From positions 1 to 35,932 of IMG/VR virus record IMGVR_UViG_3300042502_001143: a stretch of DNA of 35,932 nucleotides. One strand, written 5' to 3'. The notes under the pieces are model-generated. The model was not told where the DNA came from and searched no databases. It was given only the letters and a program-made list of their open reading frames with translations. The translations under genes were made by a program, and so were the position numbers. Shown here one piece after another: positions 23,201-32,404 of this stretch. Origin of the DNA: a virus. The first letter of the stretch is position 1; each line of letters opens with the position of its first letter.

Positions 23201-26200
23201 TATACCACTACTTCCACTACTTCCACTTGTCCCAGCAGTTCCACTTGTTCCCGCAGTTCCACTACTACCACTCGTTCCAGCAGTTCCGCTTGTTCCCGCA
23301 GTTCCACTACTACCGCTCGTTCCTGCAGTTCCACTCGTTCCTGCAGTTCCACTCGTTCCCGCAGTTCCGCTTGTCCCAGCAGTTCCTGATGAACCACTAC
23401 TTCCCGATGTTCCTGATGTTCCGCTCGTTGCTGATGTTCCGCTTGTTCCCGAAGAACCACTACTTCCCGAAGAACCACTACTTCCCGATGAACCACTACT
23501 TCCACTACTTCCCGATGAACCACTACTTCCACTACTTCCACTACTTCCCGATGAGCCAGAAGAACCACTACTTCCTGATGTTCCCGAAGTTCCTGAAGTT
23601 CCGCTTGTTGCTGAAGTTCCGCTTGTCCCTGCAGTTCCACTCGTTCCTGCGGTTCCTGATGAACCACTACTTCCACTCGTTCCAGCAGTTCCTGATGTTC
23701 CAGCCGTTCCGCTTGTTCCAGCAGTTCCACTAGTCCCCGCAGTTCCGCTTGTTCCAGCAGTTCCACTAGTCCCCGCAGTTCCGCTAGTTCCCGATGTTCC
23801 ACTACTTCCATCTATACCACTTGTACCAGATGTTCCAGCAGTTCCACTTGTCCCTGCAGTTCCCGAAGTTCCAGCAGTTCCTGATGTTCCATCAACGCCA
23901 GATGTTCCGCTTGTTCCAGCAGTTCCGCTTGTTCCAGCAGTTCCGCTTGTTCCTGCTGTACCCGAAGTTCCCGATGTTCCATTTGTTCCATCTAAACCAG
24001 ATGTTCCCGAAGTTCCCGATATTTCAGATAATGCTCTAGCTTCTACCTTCTTTGTTGTATTGTTATAAACTAATGCTATCTGAGAAGTAGAACCTGTTGT
24101 TGGGAAATTTAAATATAAACTACCACTCACACCTAAACTACCACTAACTAATAAGTTAGCGTTAATTACACTATCTTGATTTGCTTGAACAAATGATGCA
24201 GTATCAACATTTTGTGAATTCAGAGCGAATTCCGCAACTGATGCAAATGATGCTGAGTAAACATACATTGAAGCCGTTTGTGATGATTGGACCAATCCAG
24301 TCAAATTACCCAAACCACTTACATAAGATGCAGTTTGTGCAAACAACACACTCATTGATGCAGTTTGTGATGTCTGAACAAACGAACCCGTATCAATTGT
24401 AGTTGCGTTTAGTGCAAATTCAGCTATACTTGCAAATGATGATGAAAACACCCTCATAGATGAGGTTTGTGAATTCAATACATATTGAGAACCACCTGCT
24501 AAAGATGCTGATAATGCCGATAATGATGCCGAGTCAAATCCCTGAATACTTTCAGCAGTTCCAGCATTAACTGCAAATGATGCTGAAAGGACTGTTCCTA
24601 ATACTCTATTACCTTCGATTGTTCCACTTAATACCGAACCACCACTTCCAACTACAACCTTACCCGTTGTAACTCCACTAAATCTTATTCTTGTTACATT
24701 TTCATTAATTGAAATAATGTCCAATGGTAAAATCTGAGCTTCAGTTCCAGCTGAGCCTGTTTCATATATTTGAACAACCGGATATCTAACACCTAAACTA
24801 TGCGTTACATATAAATCCGTTTGGTTTGCAAATGATACTACTTCAGTTAAACTAAAATCCGGTTGAGGAACATAATATTCTCTATTAGTATCATATCTTA
24901 ACACATTGTATTCTGCAGATGCAGTTGGGCCTTCACCCTGGAATTTATAAGTTCCTAATAAAGAACCTGTTACTGTAGGTGCAAATATTCTATGAGATGC
25001 CGTTATATCATAAGCTGTAACATTATCACCAACATAAAGATTACCCCAAATTGATGCGGATGTATTTACAACAAATCCCTTATCAGGTGAAATAGATGCC
25101 GTAAATGAACCACTCTTTAATATAGCCGTTTCAAATGCTAAATTAGCAATTGTAATATTTGTTAATCCACTACCATCACCAACAAATCCCGAACCTGTTG
25201 CTGCTACTATATTACCACCCGTTACAAATAAACCACCTGTTACATTTAAGTTACCAGCTATACTAGCCGATGTGTTAACTTGCAATCCTTTATTTGGTGA
25301 TATTTCTGCTTGGAATGAACCTGAATTAATTTTACTTAATTGAAGATTCTCTAATGAACTTAGTGGTATATTAAATAATCCACTACCATCTCCTCTAAAT
25401 AATGATGATGATACCGGAACATTAACTAATAATTGGTTACTAATAATAGCAGTTGATGAACCCGATTGGATTCTATCCAATTGAAGTCCTTCTAATGCAT
25501 CTAATGGAATGTTAAATAATGCACTACCATCGCCTCTAAATAGTGATGCTGATATTGAACCACTTACATTTATAGAACCCGTAAATTGCGAACCACTTGC
25601 GGCAGATTTTACAATAAATCTCTGTCCATCCGCAACTGATGCAGTTACACTAGCACTTGCTATTAATGGTGCAGCTGCTGCTTGAACATTTGTTAATTGA
25701 GAACCATCTCCAACAAAGAATCTTGCGTATGCAGATTCAGATACATATAAACTACCACTAAATTCAGAAGCTACACTACCAGTTGCATCAAATACTCTAA
25801 AGTATCCATCCGCGTGAACTGATGCCGTTACAGAACCCGTAAATATTTTAGATGAATCTAATGCTAAATTAGATATACTAATATTGAATAATCCACTACC
25901 ATCCCCTCTGAATATAGATGCTGATACAGAACCCGTAATATTAAGTGAACCTGTGAATGTAGAACCACTATTAGGTGATATAACTACAAACCCTAAATCA
26001 GGCGATACAGATGCCGTTACTGAGCCCGATGCCAATGCAGTTGATGTTAATGCATCAGGTGCTAATGCCGTTCTCGGAATATCAAATAATCCAGCACCAC
26101 TACCACTAAATATACTACCACTACTTAAGAAAACACTTCCACTAAATATTGAACCACTTGCAACTGATTTAACAACGAATCCACTCTCATCACTTACGGA

Positions 26201-29200
26201 TGCAGTTACACTACCACTTGCAATTCTAGCGATATTAAATGATAATGCAGATTCAGGTATATTAAATAAATTTTCACCACTACCACTAAAACTCTTTGCT
26301 TCAATATCTCTACTTACAATTAAAGAACCCGTAATTGTAGTATCACCAATTAATATTATAGGTGAAGTTGGTATTGAATCATATATTTTGAATATACCAG
26401 TTAATGTTGATTGATATTCACTATTATAATAAAGAGTATTAGGTGCGTTGTTTGGAACTACAAATGTAATTGTTCCAACATCAGTTCCATTACCAGTAAC
26501 ACCATCTTCATATGTGCTACCACCACCTGTTATTCCTTCAGTTTTTATGTAAAATGCGTTATTAGGAACACTTACATTAAATGTATATGTCTCACCTCTA
26601 ACTAAATTAATTACATTTGTAAATTCATTATTAATTAAATATTGTAAATTACTAGCAGTTACATCAAATTCAGTTGCGTATTTTGCTACCAATCCATCAA
26701 TAGATGTGTTTACTTTTAAACTACCCGTAAACTGAGAACCACTTGAGATTGATTTAACAACAAATCCGTTGTTATCACTTACCGATGCCGTTACACTACC
26801 ACTTGCTATTCTAGCAGCATCTCCCGTTAAATTGGAGAATGGAATGTTAGTTAATCCAGCACCAGAACCTGAGAAGAATGCATCAGGTGCTAATATGATG
26901 TTACCGCCCGTTATAAATAAACTTCCCGTAAACGTTGTATCACCAATAAATTGAGTGTTGCCCGTAAATACAGCAGGTCCAAAGTTTCTAAATGTATTAC
27001 TTCCACTAACAGTTAATGAACCTGTTATAGTTACATCACTATTGAAGTGTGAACCAGATAATCTCGATTGAACATAGAATCCTTCTATTGTTGCTGATGC
27101 TGTTACTGAACCGGTTGCTATTCGTTTAGATTCATCAGATAATGCAGATAATGGTATATTAAATAAATTAGCACCACTACCACTAAATGAACCACTAAAT
27201 GATTGTGCGGTTACACTTCCACTAACTTCTATAGAACCTGTAAATTCTGAACCACTATCAATAGATTGAACTATAAATCCTCTTTCCGAATCAACCGAAG
27301 CCGTTACCGAACCCGTTGCTATTTTAAAACTATCTTCAGATAATGCTGATAATGGAATGTTAAATAATCCACTACCATCACCTCTATATAAAGATGCAGT
27401 TACAATTCCGTTAACTTTAAGAGAACCCGTTACATCAACTGAGCCTGTAAATTGTTGCTTATCAGTTAATTCATCACCAAATATATTTGAGCCCGATGAA
27501 TAAATTATTGAAGATGAAACAAAATTTACAATAATAGATTCTGCTATTATAGATTCACTTACATATAAATTACCATCAATATAAGAATCAACATTAACTC
27601 TAAATCCAGCAATAGGTGAAATAGATGCTGTTGCCGAACCACTAAATATTAAATTAGCAGCAAGTGCATCTGCTGTTAAAGCGGAACGAGGAATATCAAA
27701 TAATCCTGCTCCACTACCACTATATACCGATGCTGAAACTAAACCAAATATATTAACACTTCCTGTAAATTCAGAACCACTTGCTGCAGATATTACTTTA
27801 AATCTTTGTCCATCTTCTACCGATGCAGTTACACTACCACTAGCTATACGAGGTGCGGTTAATGCTGGTATGTTTGTTAATTGAGAACCATCTCCCACAA
27901 AGAATTGTGCGGTTACACTTCCACTAACATCAACTGAACCCGTAAATTCAGAACCACTTTCAGCAGATACCACAACCAATCCTCTATCAGGTGATACAGA
28001 AGCAGTTACCGAACCACTTGCTATCAATGTAGCAAATAATGCATCCGGAGTTAAAGCTGAACGAGGAATATCGAATAATCCTGCTCCACTACCACTAAAT
28101 ATAGAGCCTGATGAAAGAGTTACATTACCAAAGAATGTAGAACCACTATCAGGCGATTCCACTACAAATCCTAAATCAGGTGAAACTGATGCCGTTACAC
28201 TACCACTTGCTATTTTAGCAGATTCTACTGATGGAACATTTGTTAATTGAGAACCATCACCAAAAAAGAATTGAGCCGTTACACTTCCACTTACATTAAT
28301 AGAACCTGTAAATTGAGAACCACTATCAGCAGATGTAACTACAAATCCATTATTAGGAGATACCGATGCGGTTACACTACCACTTCCTATTAAAGTAGCA
28401 ACTAACGCATCAGGTGCCAATGCCGTTCTCGGTATGTCGAACAATCCTGCACCACTACCACTAAAGATAGAGCCAGATGAAAGGAATACCGAACCACTAA
28501 ATGTAGAACCACTAGCTACCGAAGTAACTAAAAATCCATTATTATCACTTACAGAAGCGGTTACACTACCACTTGCTATTAACGATGATACTTGTGCATC
28601 TTCAGTTAAAGCAGAACGAGGAATATCAAATAATCCTGCTCCACTACCACTAAAGATAGAACCAGAGGATAAGAAAATACTTCCACTAAATGTTGAACCG
28701 CTTTCTTCTGATTTAACTACAAATCCAAATTGATTACTAACTGAGGCAGTTACACTACCACTAGCAATCAAAGATGATATTTGAGCATCTTCGGTTAAGG
28801 CAGAACGAGGGATGTTGAATAATCCAGCACCACTACCACTAAAGATAGAGCCGGAGGATAAAAATACCGAACCACTAAATATTGAACCACTTGCTAATGA
28901 AGTAACCACAAATCCACTTCTATCACTAACAGAAGCGGTTACACTACCACTTGCTATTTTTGTAGAATCAATTGCGGTAATAGAATCTTGTGCTTCTTGC
29001 GTTAAAGCAGTTAATGGTATATCAAATAATCTAGCACCGCTACCTGAGTAAGACGAGCCTGATGTTAATTCTATACCTCTTGCACCACTTACAAATAAAC
29101 TTCCTGTGAATTGTGAACCACTCTTAGGTGATAATACTACAAATCCGTTTGTATCACTTACTGAAGCTGTTACATTTCCACTCGCTATTCTTCCAGCAGT

Positions 29201-32200
29201 TACCGATTCAATAGCATCTACAGCGTCTTGGCTTAGAGCGGAGAATGGAATATCAAATAATCCAGCACCACTACCACTAAATAATGAACCTGATGATAAG
29301 AATACTGAACCACTAAATGTAGAACCTTTTGTTACCGAAGTAACTACTAATCCTAATGCATCACTAACTGAAGCCGTTACGCTTCCACTAAATATTTTTG
29401 TAGCATCAACCGCAGTTAATGCATCTTGTGCTTCTTGTGTTAATGCGGTTAATGGTATATCAAATAATCTAGCACCACTACCTGAATAAGATGAACCTGA
29501 ATTAATTGAGATTCCACCACTTACAAATAAACTTCCCGTAAATTGTGAACCACTTTTAGAAGATTCTACTTTGAATCCAAATGTATCACTAACTGATGCA
29601 GTTACACTACCACTTGTTATTTTAGTAGAATCAATTGCGTTGATAGCATCTTGCGCTTCTTGTGTTAATGCGGTTAATGGTATATCAAATAATCTAGCAC
29701 CACTACCACTAAATGAAGAACCTGAAGTTATTTCAATTCCTCTTGCTCCACTTACGAAAAGTGAACCTGTAAATTGTGAACCACTTTGAGTTGATTCTAT
29801 TTTAAATCCAAAATTAGGAGATACTGATGCCGTTACACTACCACTAGCTATTCTCGGTGCTACTACTGATGGAACATTGAATAACCCGCCACCATCACCA
29901 CTTATTACACCATCAACATTCAATGAACCTGTAATATTTACAGAGCCTGTAAATTGTTGCTTGTCTACTAACTCATCTCCAAATATATTTGAACCTGATG
30001 AATAAATTATAGAAGATGATACTACATTTACAATTAATTTATCGGCTATAATTGATTCGGAAACGTAAAGGTTTCCATCAATATATGAATCAACGTTAAC
30101 TCTAAAGCCTTCAGTTGGTGAAATAGATGCCGTTGCTGAACCACTAAATATTAAATTTGCTACTAAAGCATCTGGCGCTAAAGCTGTTCTCGGAATATCA
30201 AATAATCCAGCACCACTACCACTAAAGATAGAACCTGATGCTAATGTTACACTTCCACTTATATCAATCGAACCTGTAAATTGAGAACCACTAGCCGCTG
30301 ATTCAACTTTGAATCCAAATTGCGGAGTTACTGATGCGGTTACTGAACCCGTAGATATTTGTGTTGTAACTAAAACTTCTTCTGCTAATGCAGATAATGG
30401 TATATTAAATAATCCCGCACCATCACCACTAAATAATGATGCCGATACCGAACCCGATATATTAACACTTCCTGTAAATTGAGAACCACTTGCAGTATTT
30501 ACTAAAAATCTTTGACCATCACTAACCGATGCAGTTGCTGAACCACTTGCTATTCTAGGTGCTACCGTAGATGGAACATTAATTAATTGAGAACCATCTC
30601 CCACAAAAAATTGTGCTACTACACTTCCACTTACATCAACCGAACCACTAAATTCACTACCACTTTGTGTAGATTCTACTCTAAATCCAAAATCAGGTGA
30701 AACTGATGCCGTTACTGAACCACTTGCTATCAATGTAGATAACAATGCATCAGGTGAAAGAGCTGCTCTCGGAATATCAAATAAACCAGCACCACTTCCA
30801 CTAAATATAGAACCAGAATCTAATGTTACATTACCACTAATTTCAATTGAACCTGTAAATTGTGAACCACTTTCTAAAGATTCAACTTTAAATCCAAATT
30901 CGGGTGTTACCGATGCCGTTACACTTCCGGTAGATATAGATACTGCTATTAAAGCATCAGGTGCTAAAGCCGTTCTTGGAATATCAAATAATCTAGCACC
31001 ACTACCTGAGTAAGATGAACCACTAGCTATTTCAATTCCATTACTTCCACTAACAAATAAACTTCCTGTTATGGTTTGGTTTCCAACAAAAATATTAGAA
31101 CCAGTAGATGCAAAAGTTGCTGATTCTCTACCATCAAATCTATCAGCGTTTGCTGCTTGAGATGCCGAACCAAAGAAGTTAACCGCAGTTACACTACCAC
31201 TTACATTTATTGAACCCGTAAACTGAGAGCCACTTATAGAAGATTCAACTCTGAATCCAAATTGAGGAGTTACTGATGCTGTTACCGAACCAGATGTTAA
31301 TAATGTTGTTAATAAAGCATCCGGAGTTAATGCAGAACGGGGAATATCAAATAATCCTGCTCCGCTACCACTATATATTGAACCCGATGCTAATGTTACA
31401 CTTCCACTAATTTCTATAGAACCAGTGAATTCTGAACCACTAGCTACTGATTTAACTACGAATCCTCTTTCAACATCAGTTGATGCAGTTACCGAACCCG
31501 TTGCTATTATTGTTGCTACTAAAGCATCGGGAGTTAGAGCCGAACGAGGGATATCAAACAATCCCGCTCCACTACCACTAAATATAGATGATGATATTCC
31601 ACTTTGAAAAAATGATTCACCTTTAACAAAAAGACTTGAACTTAATGTAGTATTAGAACCACTTATGATTACACTTCCCGTAAATTGAGAACCACTAGCT
31701 ACTGATTTAACTATAAATCCAGCTTCAACATCGGTTGATGCCGTTACAGAACCTGTTGCTATTACAGTAGCAACCAATGCATCCGGAGTTAATGCAGAAC
31801 GAGGAATATCAAATAAACCTCTACCACTACCACTAAACATAGAAGCGGTTACATTACCACCAATACTTAAACCATTTAATAATTCAACCGAACCTGTAAA
31901 TTGTTGCCTATCAGTAATCTCATCACCAAATATATTTGAACCAGATGAGTAAATTACAGAAGAAGAAATTAAATTTACAATTAATTGTTCTGCTATAATT
32001 GATTCGGAAACATAAAGATTTCCTAAAACTATAGTATCAGTATTTACTAATAATAATCCATTTACAAAAGATGCGGTTGATGAACCACTTGCTATAAATG
32101 TTGCAGCAGGTAAGTTAAATAAATCGGTGGCATCACCCTTAAATGAACCTGTGAAACTACCACTTACTCTATCTAAATCTAAACTTTTTACAAACCCTCT

Positions 32201-32377
32201 ATTTCCTTGGTCATCCGAAACTACGATAGCGGGCGAACCACTTAATGAAGCACTGAAATTTGGAACACCTAAATTGGGTTCAGCTTGCGATAAATCTAAA
32301 AATTGATATCTATCTTCAGAGACTTCTTTGGGGTTGGTGACAACTACCCTTCCGCTCAATAATTTACTTTTGCTCAT
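20231..32377 (-). CDS. Giant collagen-like tail fibre / adhesin (4048 aa)
   Basis: 4048 residues and 12.1 kb in one open frame. Residues about 1-2450 are built from roughly 30 copies of a 50-85-residue beta-rich unit around GSGAGLFDIPRSALTPDAL, SGSVTASVS and SGSQFTGSV. At about 1893-1997 a different, cupredoxin-like domain interrupts the repeats. Residues about 2510-2580 (HSLGVRYPVVQIYETGS, then TRIRFSGVTTGKVVV) are a domain seen in other phage fibres. Residues about 2787-3896 are a Pro-free Gly-Thr-Ser collagen-like tract. The last 150 residues (TRTVNANTTFTFGSPP, FTIALVNAGAYVITWPNTVRWAGA, GTDVLTFYTLDGGNNYYGF) match a C-terminal domain common in aquatic phage fibres. There is no S74 domain, unlike the other fibre. 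A long side fibre or a tail-tip adhesin is likely. Confidence 0.85.
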   Translation of the reverse strand: MSKSKLLSGRVVVTNPKEVSEDRYQFLDLSQAEPNLGVPNFSASLSGSPAIVVSDDQGNRGFVKSLDLDRVSGSFTGSFKGDATDLFNLPAATFIASGSSTASFVNGLLLVNTDTIVLGNLYVSESIIAEQLIVNLISSSVIYSSGSNIFGDEITDRQQFTGSVELLNGLSIGGNVTASMFSGSGRGLFDIPRSALTPDALVATVIATGSVTASTDVEAGFIVKSVASGSQFTGSVIISGSNTTLSSSLFVKGESFFQSGISSSIFSGSGAGLFDIPRSALTPDALVATIIATGSVTASTDVERGFVVKSVASGSEFTGSIEISGSVTLASGSIYSGSGAGLFDIPRSALTPDALLTTLLTSGSVTASVTPQFGFRVESSISGSQFTGSINVSGSVTAVNFFGSASQAANADRFDGRESATFASTGSNIFVGNQTITGSLFVSGSNGIEIASGSSYSGSGARLFDIPRTALAPDALIAVSISTGSVTASVTPEFGFKVESLESGSQFTGSIEISGNVTLDSGSIFSGSGAGLFDIPRAALSPDALLSTLIASGSVTASVSPDFGFRVESTQSGSEFSGSVDVSGSVVAQFFVGDGSQLINVPSTVAPRIASGSATASVSDGQRFLVNTASGSQFTGSVNISGSVSASLFSGDGAGLFNIPLSALAEEVLVTTQISTGSVTASVTPQFGFKVESAASGSQFTGSIDISGSVTLASGSIFSGSGAGLFDIPRTALAPDALVANLIFSGSATASISPTEGFRVNVDSYIDGNLYVSESIIADKLIVNVVSSSIIYSSGSNIFGDELVDKQQFTGSVNITGSLNVDGVISGDGGGLFNVPSVVAPRIASGSVTASVSPNFGFKIESTQSGSQFTGSLFVSGARGIEITSGSSFSGSGARLFDIPLTALTQEAQDAINAIDSTKITSGSVTASVSDTFGFKVESSKSGSQFTGSLFVSGGISINSGSSYSGSGARLFDIPLTALTQEAQDALTAVDATKIFSGSVTASVSDALGLVVTSVTKGSTFSGSVFLSSGSLFSGSGAGLFDIPFSALSQDAVDAIESVTAGRIASGNVTASVSDTNGFVVLSPKSGSQFTGSLFVSGARGIELTSGSSYSGSGARLFDIPLTALTQEAQDSITAIDSTKIASGSVTASVSDRSGFVVTSLASGSIFSGSVFLSSGSIFSGSGAGLFNIPRSALTEDAQISSLIASGSVTASVSNQFGFVVKSEESGSTFSGSIFLSSGSIFSGSGAGLFDIPRSALTEDAQVSSLIASGSVTASVSDNNGFLVTSVASGSTFSGSVFLSSGSIFSGSGAGLFDIPRTALAPDALVATLIGSGSVTASVSPNNGFVVTSADSGSQFTGSINVSGSVTAQFFFGDGSQLTNVPSVESAKIASGSVTASVSPDLGFVVESPDSGSTFFGNVTLSSGSIFSGSGAGLFDIPRSALTPDALFATLIASGSVTASVSPDRGLVVVSAESGSEFTGSVDVSGSVTAQFFVGDGSQLTNIPALTAPRIASGSVTASVEDGQRFKVISAASGSEFTGSVNIFGLVSASVYSGSGAGLFDIPRSALTADALAANLIFSGSATASISPIAGFRVNVDSYIDGNLYVSESIIAESIIVNFVSSSIIYSSGSNIFGDELTDKQQFTGSVDVTGSLKVNGIVTASLYRGDGSGLFNIPLSALSEDSFKIATGSVTASVDSERGFIVQSIDSGSEFTGSIEVSGSVTAQSFSGSFSGSGANLFNIPLSALSDESKRIATGSVTASATIEGFYVQSRLSGSHFNSDVTITGSLTVSGSNTFRNFGPAVFTGNTQFIGDTTFTGSLFITGGNIILAPDAFFSGSGAGLTNIPFSNLTGDAARIASGSVTASVSDNNGFVVKSISSGSQFTGSLKVNTSIDGLVAKYATEFDVTASNLQYLINNEFTNVINLVRGETYTFNVSVPNNAFYIKTEGITGGGSTYEDGVTGNGTDVGTITFVVPNNAPNTLYYNSEYQSTLTGIFKIYDSIPTSPIILIGDTTITGSLIVSRDIEAKSFSGSGENLFNIPESALSFNIARIASGSVTASVSDESGFVVKSVASGSIFSGSVFLSSGSIFSGSGAGLFDIPRTALAPDALTSTALASGSVTASVSPDLGFVVISPNSGSTFTGSLNITGSVSASIFRGDGSGLFNISISNLALDSSKIFTGSVTASVHADGYFRVFDATGSVASEFSGSLYVSESAYARFFVGDGSQLTNVQAAAAPLIASASVTASVADGQRFIVKSAASGSQFTGSINVSGSISASLFRGDGSALFNIPLDALEGLQLDRIQSGSSTAIISNQLLVNVPVSSSLFRGDGSGLFNIPLSSLENLQLSKINSGSFQAEISPNKGLQVNTSASIAGNLNVTGGLFVTGGNIVAATGSGFVGDGSGLTNITIANLAFETAILKSGSFTASISPDKGFVVNTSASIWGNLYVGDNVTAYDITASHRIFAPTVTGSLLGTYKFQGEGPTASAEYNVLRYDTNREYYVPQPDFSLTEVVSFANQTDLYVTHSLGVRYPVVQIYETGSAGTEAQILPLDIISINENVTRIRFSGVTTGKVVVGSGGSVLSGTIEGNRVLGTVLSASFAVNAGTAESIQGFDSASLSALSASLAGGSQYVLNSQTSSMRVFSSSFASIAEFALNATTIDTGSFVQTSQTASMSVLFAQTASYVSGLGNLTGLVQSSQTASMYVYSASFASVAEFALNSQNVDTASFVQANQDSVINANLLVSGSLGVSGSLYLNFPTTGSTSQIALVYNNTTKKVEARALSEISGTSGTSGLDGTNGTSGTSGTAGTSGTAGTSGTAGTSGTSGVDGTSGTAGTSGTAGTSGTAGTSGTSGIDGSSGTSGTSGTAGTSGTAGTSGTAGTSGTAGTSGTAGTSGTAGTSGSSGSSGTAGTSGTAGTSGTSATSGTSGTSGTSGSSGSSGSSGSSGSSGSSGSSGSSGSSGSSGSSGSSGSSGSSGTSGTSATSGTSGTSGSSGSSGTAGTSGTAGTSGTAGTSGTAGTSGSSGTAGTSGTAGTSGSSGTAGTSGTAGTSGSSGSSGIDGTSGTSGTAGTSGTAGTSGTAGTSGTAGTSGTAGTSGSSGTSGTSGISGTSGTSGTSGSSGSSGSSGTSGTSGTTGTSGSSGTSGTTGTSGSSGTSGLDGTSGTSGVDGTSGTSGIDGTSGTSGTSGIDGTSGTSGIDGTSGTSGTSGIDGTSGTSGTSGVDGTNGTSGTSGTSGIDGTSGSSGTSGTSGISGTSGTSGSSGSSGTSGTSGQSGSSGTSGTAGTSGTSGIDGSAGTSGTSGTAGTSGTSGIDGTSGTSGSSGTSGTTGTSGTSGTAGTSGTAGTSGSSGTSGTAGTSGTAGTSGTAGTSGTSGVDGTSGTSGTSGTTGTSGTSGSSGTAGTSGTSGIDGTSGSAGTSGISGTAGTSGTAGTSGTSGISGTSGTAGTSGTSGIDGSSGTSGIDGTFGTSGTAGTSGTAGTSGTSGIDGTSGIDGTSGSAGTSGTTGTSGTAGTSGTAGTSGISGTSGTSGIDGTSGTAGTSGSAGTSGTSGLDGTFFGSSGTSGTSGTTGTSGTAGTSGTAGTSGTSGVDGTSGTAGTSGTSGINGTSGTSGTSGTSATSGTSGLDGTFFGSSGTSGTSGESGTSGIDGSHGTSGTSGTSGRDGTFFGSSGTSGTSGVSGTSGTTGTSGSSGTSGLDGTFFGSSGTSGSSGTSGISGSAGTSGTAGTSGTSGLDGTYFGSSGTSGITGTSGTTGTSGTAGTSGTSGLDGTFFGSSGTSGTSGTSGTTGTSGTSGTSGLDGTYFGSSGTSGTAGTSGSDGTNGTSGTSGTSGLDGTFFGSSGTSGSSGTSGLDGSNGTSGTSGTSGLDGTYFGSSGTSGTSGSSGTSATSGTSGTSGTSGLLLLTGTTDNGVITYVNATGFGQVESSFKFDSSKLEVTGSVNPTIYSETHASLGTGGSVTLDLATANNFTRTVNANTTFTFGSPPPNRAFGFTIALVNAGAYVITWPNTVRWAGATAPILTSAGTDVLTFYTLDGGNNYYGFLIGLNMST
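20690..24019 (-). repeat. Collagen-like Gly-Thr-Ser repeat tract of the 4048-aa protein
   Basis: About 1110 residues of Gly-X-Y triplets, mostly GTS, GTA, GSS, with GLD, GID or GVD marking block ends. Proline is absent. Charged residues are mainly Asp. Near the C-terminal end (20760-21730), nine copies of DGT(F/Y)FGSSG insert one extra residue into the triplet register at intervals of about 30-36 residues, with one gap of about 72. Confidence 0.9.
25030..32150 (-). repeat. Beta-rich tandem units in the N-terminal part of the 4048-aa protein
   Basis: Around 30 diverged copies of a unit with GSGAGLFDIPRSAL, a DAL helix, SGSVTASVS and GFxVxS-x-x-SGSxFTGS. Unit length varies from about 50 to 85 residues, and variants such as GSQLTNVPS-x-x-APRIASG alternate with the main type. 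A longer cassette containing YSSGSNIFGDE-x-x-D-x-QQFTGSV is present three times (near 27460-27590, 29950-30085 and 31900-32035), pointing to segmental duplication. Confidence 0.85.
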
Positions 32378-32396
32378 CCGTATATAAAAGGTTTCC

Positions 32397-32404
32397 TATA
32401 AATA
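32397..32404 (-). promoter_or_regulatory. Shared TATTTATA motif before the giant fibre gene
   Basis: Minus-strand TATTTATA followed by GGAAA in the 54-base gap between the 296-aa gene and the 4048-aa fibre gene. The upstream gap at 33323-33361 has TATTTATA-TA-GGAAA, so the similarity extends beyond the 8-mer. The plus strand reads TATAAATA. Function is unproven. Confidence 0.35.

Noticed and set aside
20690-24019. The dense short repeats as a CRISPR-like array
   Set aside because: The units are 9 bases, in frame, degenerate and lack spacers; they encode Gly-X-Y protein.
21534-24068. An 844-residue plus-strand frame of the same Val-Pro type
   Set aside because: Same cause: the reverse of the second Gly-Thr-Ser tract. 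There is no independent start signal or known family.
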